64,000 nucleotides of DNA from Colletes latitarsis (GCF_051014445.1 NC_135140.1:15555501-15619500), one strand, 5' to 3'; shown: positions 40,801 through 50,325, counted from the stretch's first letter. Notes: generated by a model not told the origin, from the sequence alone. Program-made: numbers and translations.

Positions 40801-43800
40801 GAAGAAAACTTGATTTCATATATGAATATAAATGCACGCCCAATGTACGTAGTGTATACCTACACTGCAGACACCTATTCGCTCTCAAAATCTGTATGTT
40901 TTGTATTCAATAACAACCGGGAAAGTAATAAAACCTGTTTTATAACCTGTTATAAAACCTGACCTCAATTAATCCTGTATCTTATAAAGCTGAACTCATC
41001 AGTTTATCTAGCGAATCCAATCGAAACTGAAATTGAAACAAAGGTTAAGTGTTAATGGATTGTAAAAAAACTTTACAGTTAGAATAAAAGTGATTAAGGA
41101 AAGAGCAAAGTATAGCTACAAGGGGTAATGAATAATAGTAAATAACAAACTATGCCAGAAAATAAACGGAAATACATTTAAAATGAGAATAGAAACGGGC
41201 AAACGCGTAAAGATAGAGAGAATTGTACAAGGAAGCAACGACCAAAGGGATAGAATGAAAAATAATGACACTCGTGAACGTAATACCTTTCGTGATATCC
41301 AGGAACAACGTTCTTGACCCAAATGCATGTATAAATATCAACGTGCGTACTCTGGGCTCCGGTAAAAAGATAAATACGAGGAATGTGCAAATTACACGTT
41401 TGTAGCGGAAGCAGAAAGTTAAATGCGTTAAATAGATTGTACAGAGACAGAAATGCATAAAGCAGCGATAAAGGTGACGTAAAGCCGCTGGTATCCGAGT
41501 TTCGATTTCTGCTTTGAAACTGGAACTATTAATACTGCTGCAGAAAACTCTGCACGCAGACAGAGTACTTGACGATATTAACTATCGAAAATAACTACGA
41601 AATAACTATCTAGTCGAATTCCTTGAAAACTAACAGTGTACATCCGCAATAAAGATTGCCATTTTTCGGCGACTTCGGCCATATTGTATTTATATTTATC
41701 TTCTTCCCGCGTTACTAAAAGTGTTATCTGTTCGCAGAAAATGGCAATTTACGAGCTCACTACACGAAGACTACGATCAGGGCCGGAGAAATTCTAAGAT
41801 TAATAGCGGTGTTCCAGGACACGAGGAAGTGCAGCACGGTCTCCTTCGGGATTTCCGGTAGCTCTTCCGAAAAGGATCAGTACGCGCAGTGCTTGGATCC
41901 GCATGGTCGCGAGGTGTTTGCACCATTGTCGGCGAGAGGCGAATTTTATGCCATTTGTCAAAACGGAAGCATCGATACCGGAAGCGACGAAGTGCTGTAC
42001 AAAGTGCACCACCTAGCGAAGAGACCCTTACCTCTAAGAGTGAGTACTCTTATTACTCTGTCGATTAATCTGTGTTAAAGACCTACTATAGCAAAAGCAA
42101 CCTAAGCCTAGCAATTTCTGTTTTAAACAACAGGATATTAAATAGTCACTCGAGAAGCGTTCACTCGGAAAAATTTTAACGAGAGATTCTAGAGGCCAAA
42201 ATAAGACGAAAATTAAGAATACTAATTTGTTGATGGAGGCTTCGTTAAAAAGTTATTAACGTTTAAAATTTCGACAGTACTGAATTTTTTTCTAGAAAGT
42301 GGGTAGGATTTCGGGGGTAGGTCTATTCACCAAAAATGCTTGTAATTGACCCCTGTAACTAAATATAATTTTTTTAGTATGATTTGAAATTTTTTAATTT
42401 CGTCTAAAAATTTCAATACCTACTCGAATTTTTTTCTAGAAAGTGGGTAGGATTTCGAGGGTATGTGTAATGACCAAAAATTATTGTAATTGACCCCTGC
42501 AGCCAAAAATATTTTTTTTAGAACGATTCAAAATTTTATAACTTAATTTTTTAATAACTCTTTAATGAAGCCTCAGTCAAGAAATTGATATTCTTGATTT
42601 TCGTTTTATTTTGACCTCTAGAATCATCTCTAATTAAAATTTTTCCCAGGGGGTGGCTGAACACCCTGTATATAGAAATAGGAGGTCGGTTAAATGCTTG
42701 TGAGAGAGAACAGCCCTCTGCTGGCGAACACAAGAAGTGTCGCCACAAAGAGATTAACTTCTAACCTCTATAAACCTTTGCAAATTAGTCTTTCAAATAA
42801 AATATTGAAATTATATTTGTTGAATCATTAAAATATTCGAAACAAATTTGACATGCAATACCAGAGTCTTAATCTTATTTACGACTCACCGTTGTTGACT
42901 TGTCACCGTCGCTGAAGATTCATGTTTTTCAGGTTCGTTTAATAGCTGGTCCTCTTCCTGTACCTTTGCCAAGAGAATATGGTGGTTTAATGCAGCTGGA
43001 AAGTTCGACACGAGGACCCATAGTTCTAGGATGTATCGTACCAGAGAGGCCAGTCCACAATCCCGAAATGCTCGAACTCGTAGTGACAGGAAGCGGTGCT
43101 CCGAGAGTGAGAAGAGCGCGGTTAGGTTATCCATCGGAAGCTAGGCTGTTGGCATCGCCAAAAATGCAACGATTATTATCTGCTTGCAGGTAAATCACAT
43201 TTCTGTAAACATTATTTTACCTTTAATTCACTATATCGATACTTTGATACGTATTCAATGCGTTCCCGGTTCCCCCGTTTACATTACTACGTTCGTAGTC
43301 GCTCGAATATCGTGATGTTAGGTACGAACCGTTTAACAATCGATAAATCAAAGGAATATCGATTCCATGCATACGTAGGCGCATCGATAGAGCAGAAATA
43401 CGTTATACGCGATCACCGATGTTAGATAATATACCGTACTCTGTCCCGTATTACCGCGATATTCGAAAGATGCAAAACATTTGAAAATATATAATCTATG
43501 TTGCTTAACCTGTTCTTCCACTCCAGCCGGGCGGTCGGGGATCGTGCAACGGAACCAAGAGTGGCACCTTTGAAGCTGCATCCAACCAGCGAAAACTTGA
43601 AGGAGATGCATTTGAAGAAGATCAAACCCAAGACGGAAACGAAGCCCATCTTGCAGAGCTTGAAGGACGGGCTGGAACAACTGAAAAAGACCACCGTTAG
43701 AGAGAAGAGTCAGACTAGACAGAATTCTCGGAACGGGTTCCTGGAACGTATCTCGAAATTCACTCAGGGTGGTCGTAGCAGAAATCCAGCGAAGAAATCG

Positions 43801-44271
43801 GCCTCGTTTACGTTCGCGGTGAAACCGGAAGTCGCAATAAGGTGTCAGGAGCGTTACTCCAGCCTGGAGCCAGAAACTACCTCTCATCCGAGTCATTCCA
43901 ACTCCAAGCAACCTGTACAAAGATCGGTATCCACGAGCGTTTTAGAGATGCCAGCGAACGTCGAACTGCAGCCCAATTATTCACGAGTCAGAGACAGTCT
44001 GACGCCAGTGCCATCCCTTCCAAAACTAACCAGGACCAAAGCTGACGATATTTACGCGGAGATTTGCGAGAACGCGGCTGCGCAGGTCCAAAAGTGTCCC
44101 GGAAGTCACGTGATGGCCAGGATTAAAATTATCGTGAAAGGACGCGATTCGCCCGCGGAATTACCGAGCAAGATCAGCAACGATCGATACGCGAACTCGA
44201 TGGTAACGAGCGAGCGAATCGACTCGATAATCAGCACGGAAGACGAGGTTATTTACAACACGATATTTTAA
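22861..44271 (+). CDS. CABIT-domain protein (THEMIS/GAREM-like adaptor), four exons
   Basis: Coding exons are 22861-23173, 41738-42039, 42933-43189 and 43527-44271, giving 538 residues. Phases 1, 0 and 2 all close, and every intron is GT-AG. A Ser-rich leader precedes PLREFLDRFSLPRVVRL (residue 42 on), the start of a CABIT domain that crosses exons 1-3. Family hallmarks include VIPEGYP, an internal PLSARGEFYAIC and RLIAGPLPVPLP. CABIT proteins in animals (THEMIS, GAREM) are cytoplasmic adaptors in tyrosine-kinase signalling. The last exon is basic and low-complexity and ends with two tyrosine motifs, DIYAEI (Y467) and VIYNTI (Y534), which could be SH2-binding sites (inference). ATG 22,861 is preferred over the in-frame GTG just upstream. 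Intron 1 is 18,564 bp. Drosophila serrano is a possible orthologue, but I could not verify this. Confidence 0.85.
23726..24291. repeat. Direct duplication, copies about 411 bp apart
   Basis: 23,726-23,885 and 24,137-24,291 share TTAATTAATTCTCC, GAGAACT(C/T)GTTTA, TAGTNTGCCCAGGA, TTCTAC and a TATACNCCT segment in order. Identity is moderate with small indels. No coding frame is conserved between the copies, so this is probably a decayed repeat. Confidence 0.65.
31114..31460. mobile_element. Foldback/MITE-like element with perfect 51-bp inverted repeats
   Basis: Arms 31,148-31,198 and 31,407-31,457 are exact reverse complements over 51 bp, starting AATGGGAGATTCTAGAGGCC on the left. Weaker complementarity continues inward to about 90 bp. 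The left outer end reads TATAGGGTGTTCGGCCACCC; the matching right terminus is missing. The loop contains an inverted, partial copy of the 143-bp unit seen at 18.1 kb. No transposase is present. Being inside intron 1, it would make a long RNA hairpin in the CABIT pre-mRNA. Confidence 0.85.
31929..32049. repeat. Tandem duplication of about 48 bp, period about 72 bp
   Basis: CTACTTTCTTG(T/C)AATTAAA followed by CGATCTA(C/A)CATTCTAATC is present at about 31,929 and 32,001. Only a few substitutions separate the copies, so this is a fairly recent local duplication within the CABIT intron. Confidence 0.8.
34120..34480. other. GC-rich, CpG-dense island in CABIT intron 1
   Basis: This stretch is markedly GC- and CpG-rich compared with its surroundings and includes a (GC)n run near 34,277-34,292. 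A long frame of 189 codons passes through it, but stop codons are simply rare in such composition and no domain is seen. It could be an alternative promoter or an enhancer (inference). Confidence 0.45.
34952..35000 (+). promoter_or_regulatory. CTCF-like block, copy B
   Basis: GCGAGAGAG is followed by TCCCTCTGGTGGCGAG and then ACTGTCG. The core is the reverse complement of CCACCAGAGGGA, close to the CTCF consensus. Upstream, GAACTTATCGGTAAG also matches GAACTCATCGGTAAG before copy C, so B and C share a somewhat longer homologous segment. Confidence 0.45.
37318..37347. repeat. Short inverted repeat ACCCTGTA/TACAGGGT
   Basis: An 8-bp perfect stem with a 14-base loop. The arms resemble the CAGGGT termini of elements elsewhere in the window, so this may be a remnant of a transposon end or a small internally deleted copy. 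No other evidence. Confidence 0.4.
37719..37772 (+). promoter_or_regulatory. CTCF-like block, copy C
   Basis: TGTGAGAGAG, then AGCCCTCTGGTGGCGAGC (37,741-37,758), then AAAGTGTCGC. The reverse complement of the core, CCACCAGAGGGC, is a near-perfect CTCF motif. It lies in intron 1 of the CABIT gene. Confidence 0.5.
40561..40606. repeat. Inverted repeat with 10-bp stem
   Basis: TCGACTTACA (40,561-40,570) pairs with TGTAAGTCGA (40,597-40,606) around a 26-base loop. A GGGTGAGTCGT string follows shortly after and resembles the MITE end at 62,179. It may be part of an old element. Confidence 0.4.
42155..42670. mobile_element. Element with terminal inverted repeats and two internal 143-bp units
   Basis: The left arm (GAGATTCTAGAGGCCAAAAT near 42,181) and right arm (TTTGACCTCTAGAATC near 42,608) are inverted copies of the same sequence used in the 31.1 kb element. 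The right end is complete and terminates CCCAGGGGGTGGCTGAACACCCTGTATATA; read as two parts, CCCAGGGGGTGG and CTGAACACCCTGTATA. Two direct copies of the 143-bp unit lie inside (starts near 42,285 and 42,425). The left terminus is eroded. It sits in CABIT intron 2, just before CTCF-like block D. Confidence 0.8.
42696..42743 (+). promoter_or_regulatory. CTCF-like block, copy D
   Basis: TGTGAGAGAG, then CAGCCCTCTGCTGGCGAAC, then GAAGTGTCGCC. The core reverse complement, CCAGCAGAGGGC, is identical to that of copy A. It lies in CABIT intron 2, about 26 bp after the end of the repeat element at 42.67 kb. Confidence 0.5.
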
Positions 44272-44296
44272 GTACGATGAATTTTAGAATTATAAG

Positions 44297-44508
44297 CAGG
44301 GATGGGCAAAATGTATTCGTGCACGGTAGAAGTAAACGGGAATTTTATAATTACCTGATCAACGAATGCAGAATACATTAACATTCGATAGCTGAGTAAG
44401 TACAGAATACTTTATTCGGTTTCGATACCCAGTAGATATTAATTTAGGTAACAAATAACGAATGAATGTATTTCAATTACAAAAATCATTCAAACGTGCC
44501 CATTCCTA
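44297..44508. mobile_element. hAT-type MITE with 8-bp target duplication
   Basis: The left end is CAGGGATGGGCAAAATG and the right end is the inverse of TAGGAATGGGCACG. The element is flanked on both sides by the identical octamer ATTATAAG (44,289-44,296 and 44,509-44,516), the target-duplication length typical of hAT transposons. It is 212 bp and has no coding capacity. It lies directly after the CABIT stop codon, so it is probably part of that gene's 3' untranslated region. The terminal base of the left arm (C) does not pair with the right arm, showing some age. Confidence 0.85.
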
Positions 44509-44845
44509 ATTATAAGTTAACCGGCTGTGTTTGATGATTGAAAATCCGTTGTTTTTTCGACGTGCAATTACGAATTGAATGTGTATTATATTATATAAAG
44601 AGCACCATAAAATGACACTTAATATTGTAGAAACCATAATAGTTGCATGTACATACCTCTGCCATATGTACTAACAATAACAATGAAATTTGATAGATTC
44701 TAAAGAGTGAAAGGCTCAAGTTTGTTTTCTGAACGACAGAATCGATGTAATATTTGTGAAAAACTTGAAACAACGTTTTCGAAAACTTGTTTCAGCTAAC
44801 GCGATAGAAAAATATAAATGATTACCCAAGAAACCGAGTGTAGAC

Positions 44846-44851
44846 AATAAA
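44846..44851 (+). terminator. Likely poly(A) signal for the CABIT gene
   Basis: AATAAA lies 575 bp after the CABIT stop and before the DDX24 stop on the other strand. If used, the CABIT 3' end would reach the DDX24 3' region, making convergent overlapping transcripts. Confidence 0.45.
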
Positions 44852-44866
44852 ATAGATCTATAAAAA

Positions 44867-44887
44867 TTTATTAAATATTTGTTTATT
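44867..44887 (-). terminator. Poly(A) signals for DDX24
   Basis: Two minus-strand AATAAA hexamers, at 44,882-44,887 and 44,867-44,872, lie within 45 bp of the DDX24 stop. They imply a very short 3' untranslated region facing the CABIT 3' end. Confidence 0.5.
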
Positions 44888-44910
44888 TTCCTTCGTCGCA
44901 GGAATCCACG

Positions 44911-47826
44911 TTACGATGCTTTTATTTTCGATTTTTTTGATTTCTTGTTTTTGAGAAAAGTTTTCTTATACCTAGATTTTTTATTTTCCTCCTTCCGTTT
45001 CTTTGGAATTTCTTCGATAACGTGTTTCATAACGTCAACAGCTTTCTGGTTTTCTTCATTTAACTTATATTCAATATTAGTGTCAAGATATTTTCCAGAA
45101 AATCCTTTTGGAAATAGCGGTTTTGATATAAGAGACTCCAATTGGCGCTTTTTCACTTTCAATCGGTGTTTTAAATCTGCTACTTCTTTTACTTCTAATT
45201 CCAGTTCGCTAAAAAATAAAATTATCTTCGTTGTGAGAAAAGATAAGTGATGCCAGGTGATAACTATGAATTTGTTGAATCTTACTCTTCATCTTCCTCT
45301 AAAACCAAATCCATATCCTCAACTGCTTTACGTAACCAGCCCTTTTGTGAATTATCTCGGCGACATTTTAATTCTAATTTATCAATTTCTCGAGCAATAT
45401 CGACTCTTTCTTTGACTGCAATTAGCAGCCTATCTACTACAGGAAATGTAGGTAAATCTTCCGCTAAAATTAAATTATTAATTAATTCACCTCAGAATTA
45501 TCGATTAGCAATATTATTAAATTTGATCACTTACTACGATCAAGCGTTTTACACAATTTGGTGTAATTTTGTTTCTCAGATGGTTCCATCATAAGAACTG
45601 TTATTCCTTCTTTCTGTGCTCTTGCAGTCCGTCCACTTCTATGTACATAACTCTATAAAATAATTAAAAGTAAAAGACAAGAAGTACGTACGCATAGTTA
45701 ATTAAACTCATTTGTACATACTTCACTTGTTCTGGGGACTTGATAATGTATCACATGCTCAACATTCGGAATATCCAAACCTCTTGCAGCTACATCCGTA
45801 GCTATTAACAATCCATCCTTATCTGCCTGGAATCTATAATTATTTACTGTTTTTTATCGAAAATTTTATTTATTAAAATCTTATTACCTTTCAAGATTTT
45901 TCAATCGTTGCCTTTGTTGCATACTGGCATGCAAAGGTAAAGGTTTGCAGTCAAGAATCCCGAAAAGAGTAGCTAGGCGTTTTACACAGCCGATACTATT
46001 ACAGAATACCAATGTTCTACCAATATGCCTTTTCAGAAAATAGTAAAGATAATAATCTTTATGATCTATTGTGCACACTATTCTACATTCTGTTAGATTA
46101 CTAGCAGTACCTAAGAGTAAAACATCTTCATTCATTTTGTATTGCTACACTAAGTGTAACACGTTTGATTAGTTTATGTAAAAATACACAACCTGTTTCT
46201 TTCGTGATGTCAACAATTTTCGGATTTTTTATTCCTACTAATTCTATTATTTTTTGTAATTTCTGACCAGCCGTAAGCTTGGATATCTTGCTTTTATGAT
46301 GCTTATTTTTTTTTCTTTGCAAATACTCTGGAATATCATGCACCATGGTTAATGTAGCAGAAAATACAAATGTCTGTCGTTTCTCTAACTTGTTTTTATG
46401 CATATTTATTTTTTCTAGCAATTGTTGCAATTCTTGAAAATGCCCCTTTTCCAACATTCTATCGGTTTCGTCAATAGCTAAATACCTATTGTAATGTTGT
46501 TAATTTTTTTATAATTTCAAACTGAGCACAAGAAGAAAGTACAGTAGTGCCCAGATAAGTGACCGAGGCCGGGCCCAAGCATGGTCACTTAAGTGGGCAC
46601 TGCTGTACTCGACAAAACTTACTTAATCGAATCCACTTGATTAAGGTGTGGATTACCTTGCTGTATTAATTCCCATAATCTACCAGGTGTAGCAATTACA
46701 ATTTCAGGACCTTTACTTAATATTCTTTCCTGTTTAACTGCAGCCATCCCACCTAACACTACTGCTATCTAAATAATATAAATATTTAGTGAGCATTCCT
46801 GACTGTCTGACTCATTTCATATGTCAAAATACTCACTTTAACATCAGTATATTTTGCTACTTTAGTCAGGTGATTTTTTATTTGAACAGCTAATTCGCGA
46901 GTTGGTGTTAAAATTAATGCATACAATGGCTTTTGTGAATAATTTCTTGGTTTATTAATTTCTATATTATTGATTACACGTATGCAACCTATACTTTCGT
47001 TAATATCATCATCCCCCTCATAATCAGATTCAGATGAACTATGATTGTTTTCTACAGTTTTACTTTCTGTACAAATCCAACCTTTGTTCTTAGAATCAAT
47101 AGACTTTGCATCTGATTTATTAGACTCTTTGCTTTTCAATTCCAAAATGCCATTTATAATTGGAATTCCAAAAGCTAATGTCTTCCCACTGCCTGTTTCA
47201 GCAGCACCCAATATATCTCTGTGACCTAATATTGCTGATGGTAGGGTTAATGCCTGTATAGTAGTAGGTGAACGAAATTGTTGATCTTTTAATGCTTTTA
47301 TTATAATTGTAGGTACACCTAGATTACTCCATACTTGAACATCAGTATCATACATATTACTTTCATCATCTGTACTTTGATTACAATCATCATTAGAATC
47401 AATATCTAAATCATCTTTTACAGACTGATTTGTTATTATCTTCTTATTGCTTTTCTTACGTTTTTTAATCTTTATTTTTTTTAATACAGGCTCGTTATCA
47501 TCAACAGTATCTTCTTGCCATTTATTTAAATTTTTACGCTTTGATGACGCCTATAAACCATACAAGAATTATCCATACCGACTTTCCACAATAATAAATC
47601 TCATCGCTGTTAGTATCATACAAATCATTTTCTTTCTCACCTTATCTTTTTCTTTATTACTTTTCTCCTCGCAAATTGAAATTTTCGTTTTACTATCTGT
47701 TCTTTCCAATTTATAATCAGTTAATTCTTCTATGCCAATTAAACCCTCTATACCACCCGAAAATACAGAACCTTCTAATTTCAGCGGCTTCCATCCACTT
47801 AAACTATTTTGTTTCGTTTTAGACAT
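44911..47826 (-). CDS. DDX24: ATP-dependent RNA helicase DDX24 (yeast Mak5 family), nine exons
   Basis: Exons in gene order are 47826-47641, 47550-46837, 46768-46623, 46485-46193, 46110-45888, 45833-45722, 45652-45535, 45463-45286 and 45208-44911. They give 755 residues, and all phases close. DEAD-box motifs appear in order: Q motif near 161, AAETGSGKT (178-186), PTREL (278-282), TPGR (327-330), motif II as DETD (354-357), SAT (391-393), ATDVAARGLD (532-541) and HRSGRTAR (562-569). An acidic, Ser-rich insertion between motifs I and Ia, GWKPLKLE and LTDYKL near the N-terminus and a Lys-rich tail are family traits. The human protein is 859 residues. The family acts in the nucleolus in 60S subunit maturation. 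The change of the fourth-box alanine to threonine (DEAD to DETD) is unusual. The intron between exons 3 and 4 carries a MITE. Confidence 0.95.
46540..46607. mobile_element. Short MITE copy in DDX24 intron 3 (Tc1/mariner-type)
   Basis: The ends CAGTAGTGCCCAGATAAGTG and CACTTAAGTGGGCACTGCTG are inverted repeats, flanked by TA on both sides. Only 64 bp remain, essentially two arms joined, so it is an internally deleted copy of the family at 49.9 and 52.3 kb. TA flanks and CAGT termini point to Tc1/mariner mobilisation. Confidence 0.85.
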
Positions 47827-48394
47827 AGTTTTTACAACACTGGTACTACTCGTTATAATTAACAAAAACCGATTAAAAGATTGAGAAACAATTATTTTGA
47901 GCGTTATAACCTTACTTAGTCAACATGAAAGCACGTGCTCAACGTTGGACACTAAACACCGATGCAAAGACGATTTCTTTTTTGCGTGGACTCCTTTCGA
48001 TTGGCTAACATCTAGTATATTTTTCCGGCTTGTATACCAACTACAATGATTTTTGTCATTTACAGAAAAAGTTACTAGCTTTGAGACGAATTAAAATTCC
48101 TGCCTAAAAAATAAAACGTTCTCATTAGTGCTAAAACTAGTGACTTTCTCTTGCCAGGGCAAACATCATTGTTGCTTAACGTACAATATGTAATATCATA
48201 TCGATTGTTTTATTTTGAATTAACACACCACGATTGATATTACAGGCGGAGGTTAATTGTATACAATACAAAAGTGCGAATTCTTTGTTGCGATAGTTAT
48301 AAACGAACTTATCGCAAGTATAGCATAGTTTAAGTATAATTATTATCTGCTTACAATGAACAATTAATGTTGAATAAGTTATGTGTTTCGTTAA
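47827..48394. promoter_or_regulatory. Shared divergent promoter region, DDX24 and THAP-like gene
   Basis: The two genes are head to head, with about 0.6-0.75 kb between coding starts. The region is AT-rich, with no obvious TATA box placed for either gene. It contains the E-box described separately. A short frame on the plus strand near 48,270-48,325 (CCDSYKRTYRKYSI) vaguely resembles the head of a THAP finger, but I could not splice it in phase to the downstream exon. Confidence 0.4.
47932..47937. promoter_or_regulatory. CACGTG E-box upstream of DDX24
   Basis: The palindrome AGCACGTGCT is centred 106-111 bp upstream of the DDX24 ATG. CACGTG near the start site is the known binding site of Myc/Max at ribosome-biogenesis genes in insects. 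Use of this site is inference. Confidence 0.4.
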
Positions 48395-49844
48395 GTTTCT
48401 ATAGATTGTTGTTTTCCTTTGCATAATAAGATACTATTTGCAAATGAGTTAAAAAAGAAAAGTAATAGAGAAACCTCTAATGACTATGGTATATGTGTTA
48501 CACATTTTAAGGACAAAGATATGTCCAAAGAATTAGCACAGTGCAACAATTTAAAACAGTTTTTCACCTACCAACTTCATGCAAGCAAATGCAAGTATGC
48601 ATCAGGAGGTTAATAACTTAAACATACTAAAAGATGGTAGTGAAGAAAATAATCTTTTGACAATGCAACCACCTACTGTAATTCCTAAATTAAAAACTCA
48701 GTCTCCAAACAACTTGGGAATTAGAAAACTAATTCCTATAACCCAAATGCAATTTAATGAAGCTCTATCAAGATTCAACTCTAATAAAGTAGTAAATTCA
48801 AAATCCAACAGAGCAGTATCAAGTATTAAGGATATGAGTACAAATACAGTAAAAAAAGTTTCAAATGTAAAAGCCACAACAAAAGTCCCAATTTTAAAAA
48901 TAACTATAAACAAACAATATAATAAACCTCCTAGGCCAAATTTGAATGAAAGTAAAAATGTATTGAATGTTACCAAGAATATCAGTCATAGTAAAACAAA
49001 TATAACTAATAACAATGCAAAAACTGATCAAAAAGTTTATGTACCAAACATTGTTATTTCTCCAAAACCAGTTATATTTAAGTTAATACCTATTGTAGTA
49101 GAGAAACCTATTAAGTGTGAAAACACTGTAGTGGAAACAAAAAATACTTGTACATCAAAAATTGCATATACTAGGAAAGGAGAGTTAACAAGAGATTATA
49201 CGTATGTATCATAAACAACAATAAATATGATTTTTAAACTTTAATAAATTAAAGATTTTTAAAGTTAAAAATTGTTTAGGCGGATTCAAACATCAACAGA
49301 TAGAATACGATATCTATATACAAAAGCACAACGAGACTGTGATGTATTAAGAATACGCTTGAAAGCATTAAGGGAAAGGCATAAACAAGAGGAAGAAGAA
49401 ATAAAAAAGTTACAGACACATTTAGATAATCATTATAGAAATACAGAGGAAAAATCTTGTGTTGAAATATCTACGAGACATTTCAAAAGAAAAAGATCAT
49501 ATATGTCTTCAGAAAATCCGGAGGAGAAAGATGAATATGAAAAGTTGCTTAGAGAAGTTAGAAAAATTAAACAAGACATTCTAAATCCAAAGTATCCTGT
49601 CACAGCATCAAATATCGAGTTAGAACAAACAAATATATTTAATCACAATGAGAGTAAAATAAGGAAAGAATATAAAAGACTGATAATAAACAATATGTCA
49701 GAAGCAAATGTTATGAAAAGTAGACAGATAAGTACCAAAATTTACAACAATGATTTTAAAAAAACACGTTTTAACGTTAAATCTAGTGATATTGTAATAC
49801 CAAAAGCTGAACAAAATTTGGAGCTAGTTTTTATGGAATCATGA
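48395..49844 (+). CDS. THAP-like, coiled-coil protein; N-terminus frameshifted or uncertain
   Basis: Two exons are solid: from ATG 48,579 to 49,201, and 49,280-49,844, joined at GTATGT/TTTAG in phase 2, for 395 residues. The first is Asn/Lys-rich and disordered. The second carries a coiled coil (about 60 residues of KALRERHKQEEEEIKKLQ type). In a different frame, 48,395-48,613 encodes FPLHNK, then GICVTHFKDKDM, resembling the C-x2-H half of a THAP zinc finger, and LKQF. Dropping one T from a run of five (48,560-48,564) would join this frame to the 48,579 frame as LKQFSPTNF, like the LK..PT end of THAP domains. Either an assembly error or a true frameshift explains this. The first zinc cysteines and the conserved Trp are not found, so the finger may be decayed. 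Confidence 0.6.
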
Positions 49845-49890
49845 TATTTTGAATGACACAAATGAAAAATTAGTTATTTAAAATTCTTTG

Positions 49891-50095
49891 TACAGTAGTG
49901 CCCACTTAAGTGACCACGCTCGGGACCGGCCGCGGTCACTTATGTGGGCATGGTTACTTCTTAAAATTTAACGAAATTAAGGAAAGAGGATAAGTGCGAG
50001 TGAGATACCGACTCGATTGGGCTTCTAAGAATTGCGGGATAATCGCGGACATTTAAGTGGGCAAAAATGCGGTCATTTATATGGGCACTACTGTA
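49891..50095 (+). mobile_element. MITE, CAGTAGTGCCCAC family, full-length copy
   Basis: The 201-bp element has ends CAGTAGTGCCCACTTAAGTG and inverse CATTTATATGGGCACTACTG, flanked by TA. Inside, the arm sequence is repeated again (GTGGGCA near 49,943 and AAGTGGGCA near 50,055), so each side has two nested copies of the arm. It lies between the THAP-like stop and the COG8 3' end and is probably transcribed in a 3' untranslated region. Confidence 0.9.
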
Positions 50096-50325
50096 CATCT
50101 ATTTTGTATTCTGTAATAATATTTAGTGGTCTTAACTAAGACCTCTGTACTAAATGACATTAAGTATGGATAGTTTAATTATTTTATGTAAATTTTGAAA
50201 AAGACGCAATAATATTTACTACAGTTGAACATAACACTAAGGTTTAATATCTCTTACGATACTACTGTATTTTTCATTTTGAGTAGTAATTAACCATAGG
50301 AATAACGAAATATTTTTTATTTTGT

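Larger units (their letters stand above)
23174..41737 (+). other. CABIT gene intron 1 (18.6 kb)
   Basis: The donor is GGTAAGTC after residue 104. The acceptor is TTCGCAG before GAAAACGGC-like sequence, and the joined codon is GAA. No further in-frame exon is needed, because the CABIT domain reads straight across. The intron holds a direct duplication (23.7/24.1 kb), a foldback element (31.1 kb), a tandem duplication (31.9 kb), a GC-rich island (34.1-34.5 kb) and two CTCF-like blocks (34.95 and 37.72 kb). Such long first introns usually carry enhancers; this is inference only. Confidence 0.75.

Noticed and set aside
46153..46192. Apparent read-through of DDX24 exon 4 after KETG
   Set aside because: The extension does not match the family, whereas removing a ~82-bp GT-AG intron gives KETGTASNLTECRIV, aligning with the human protein.
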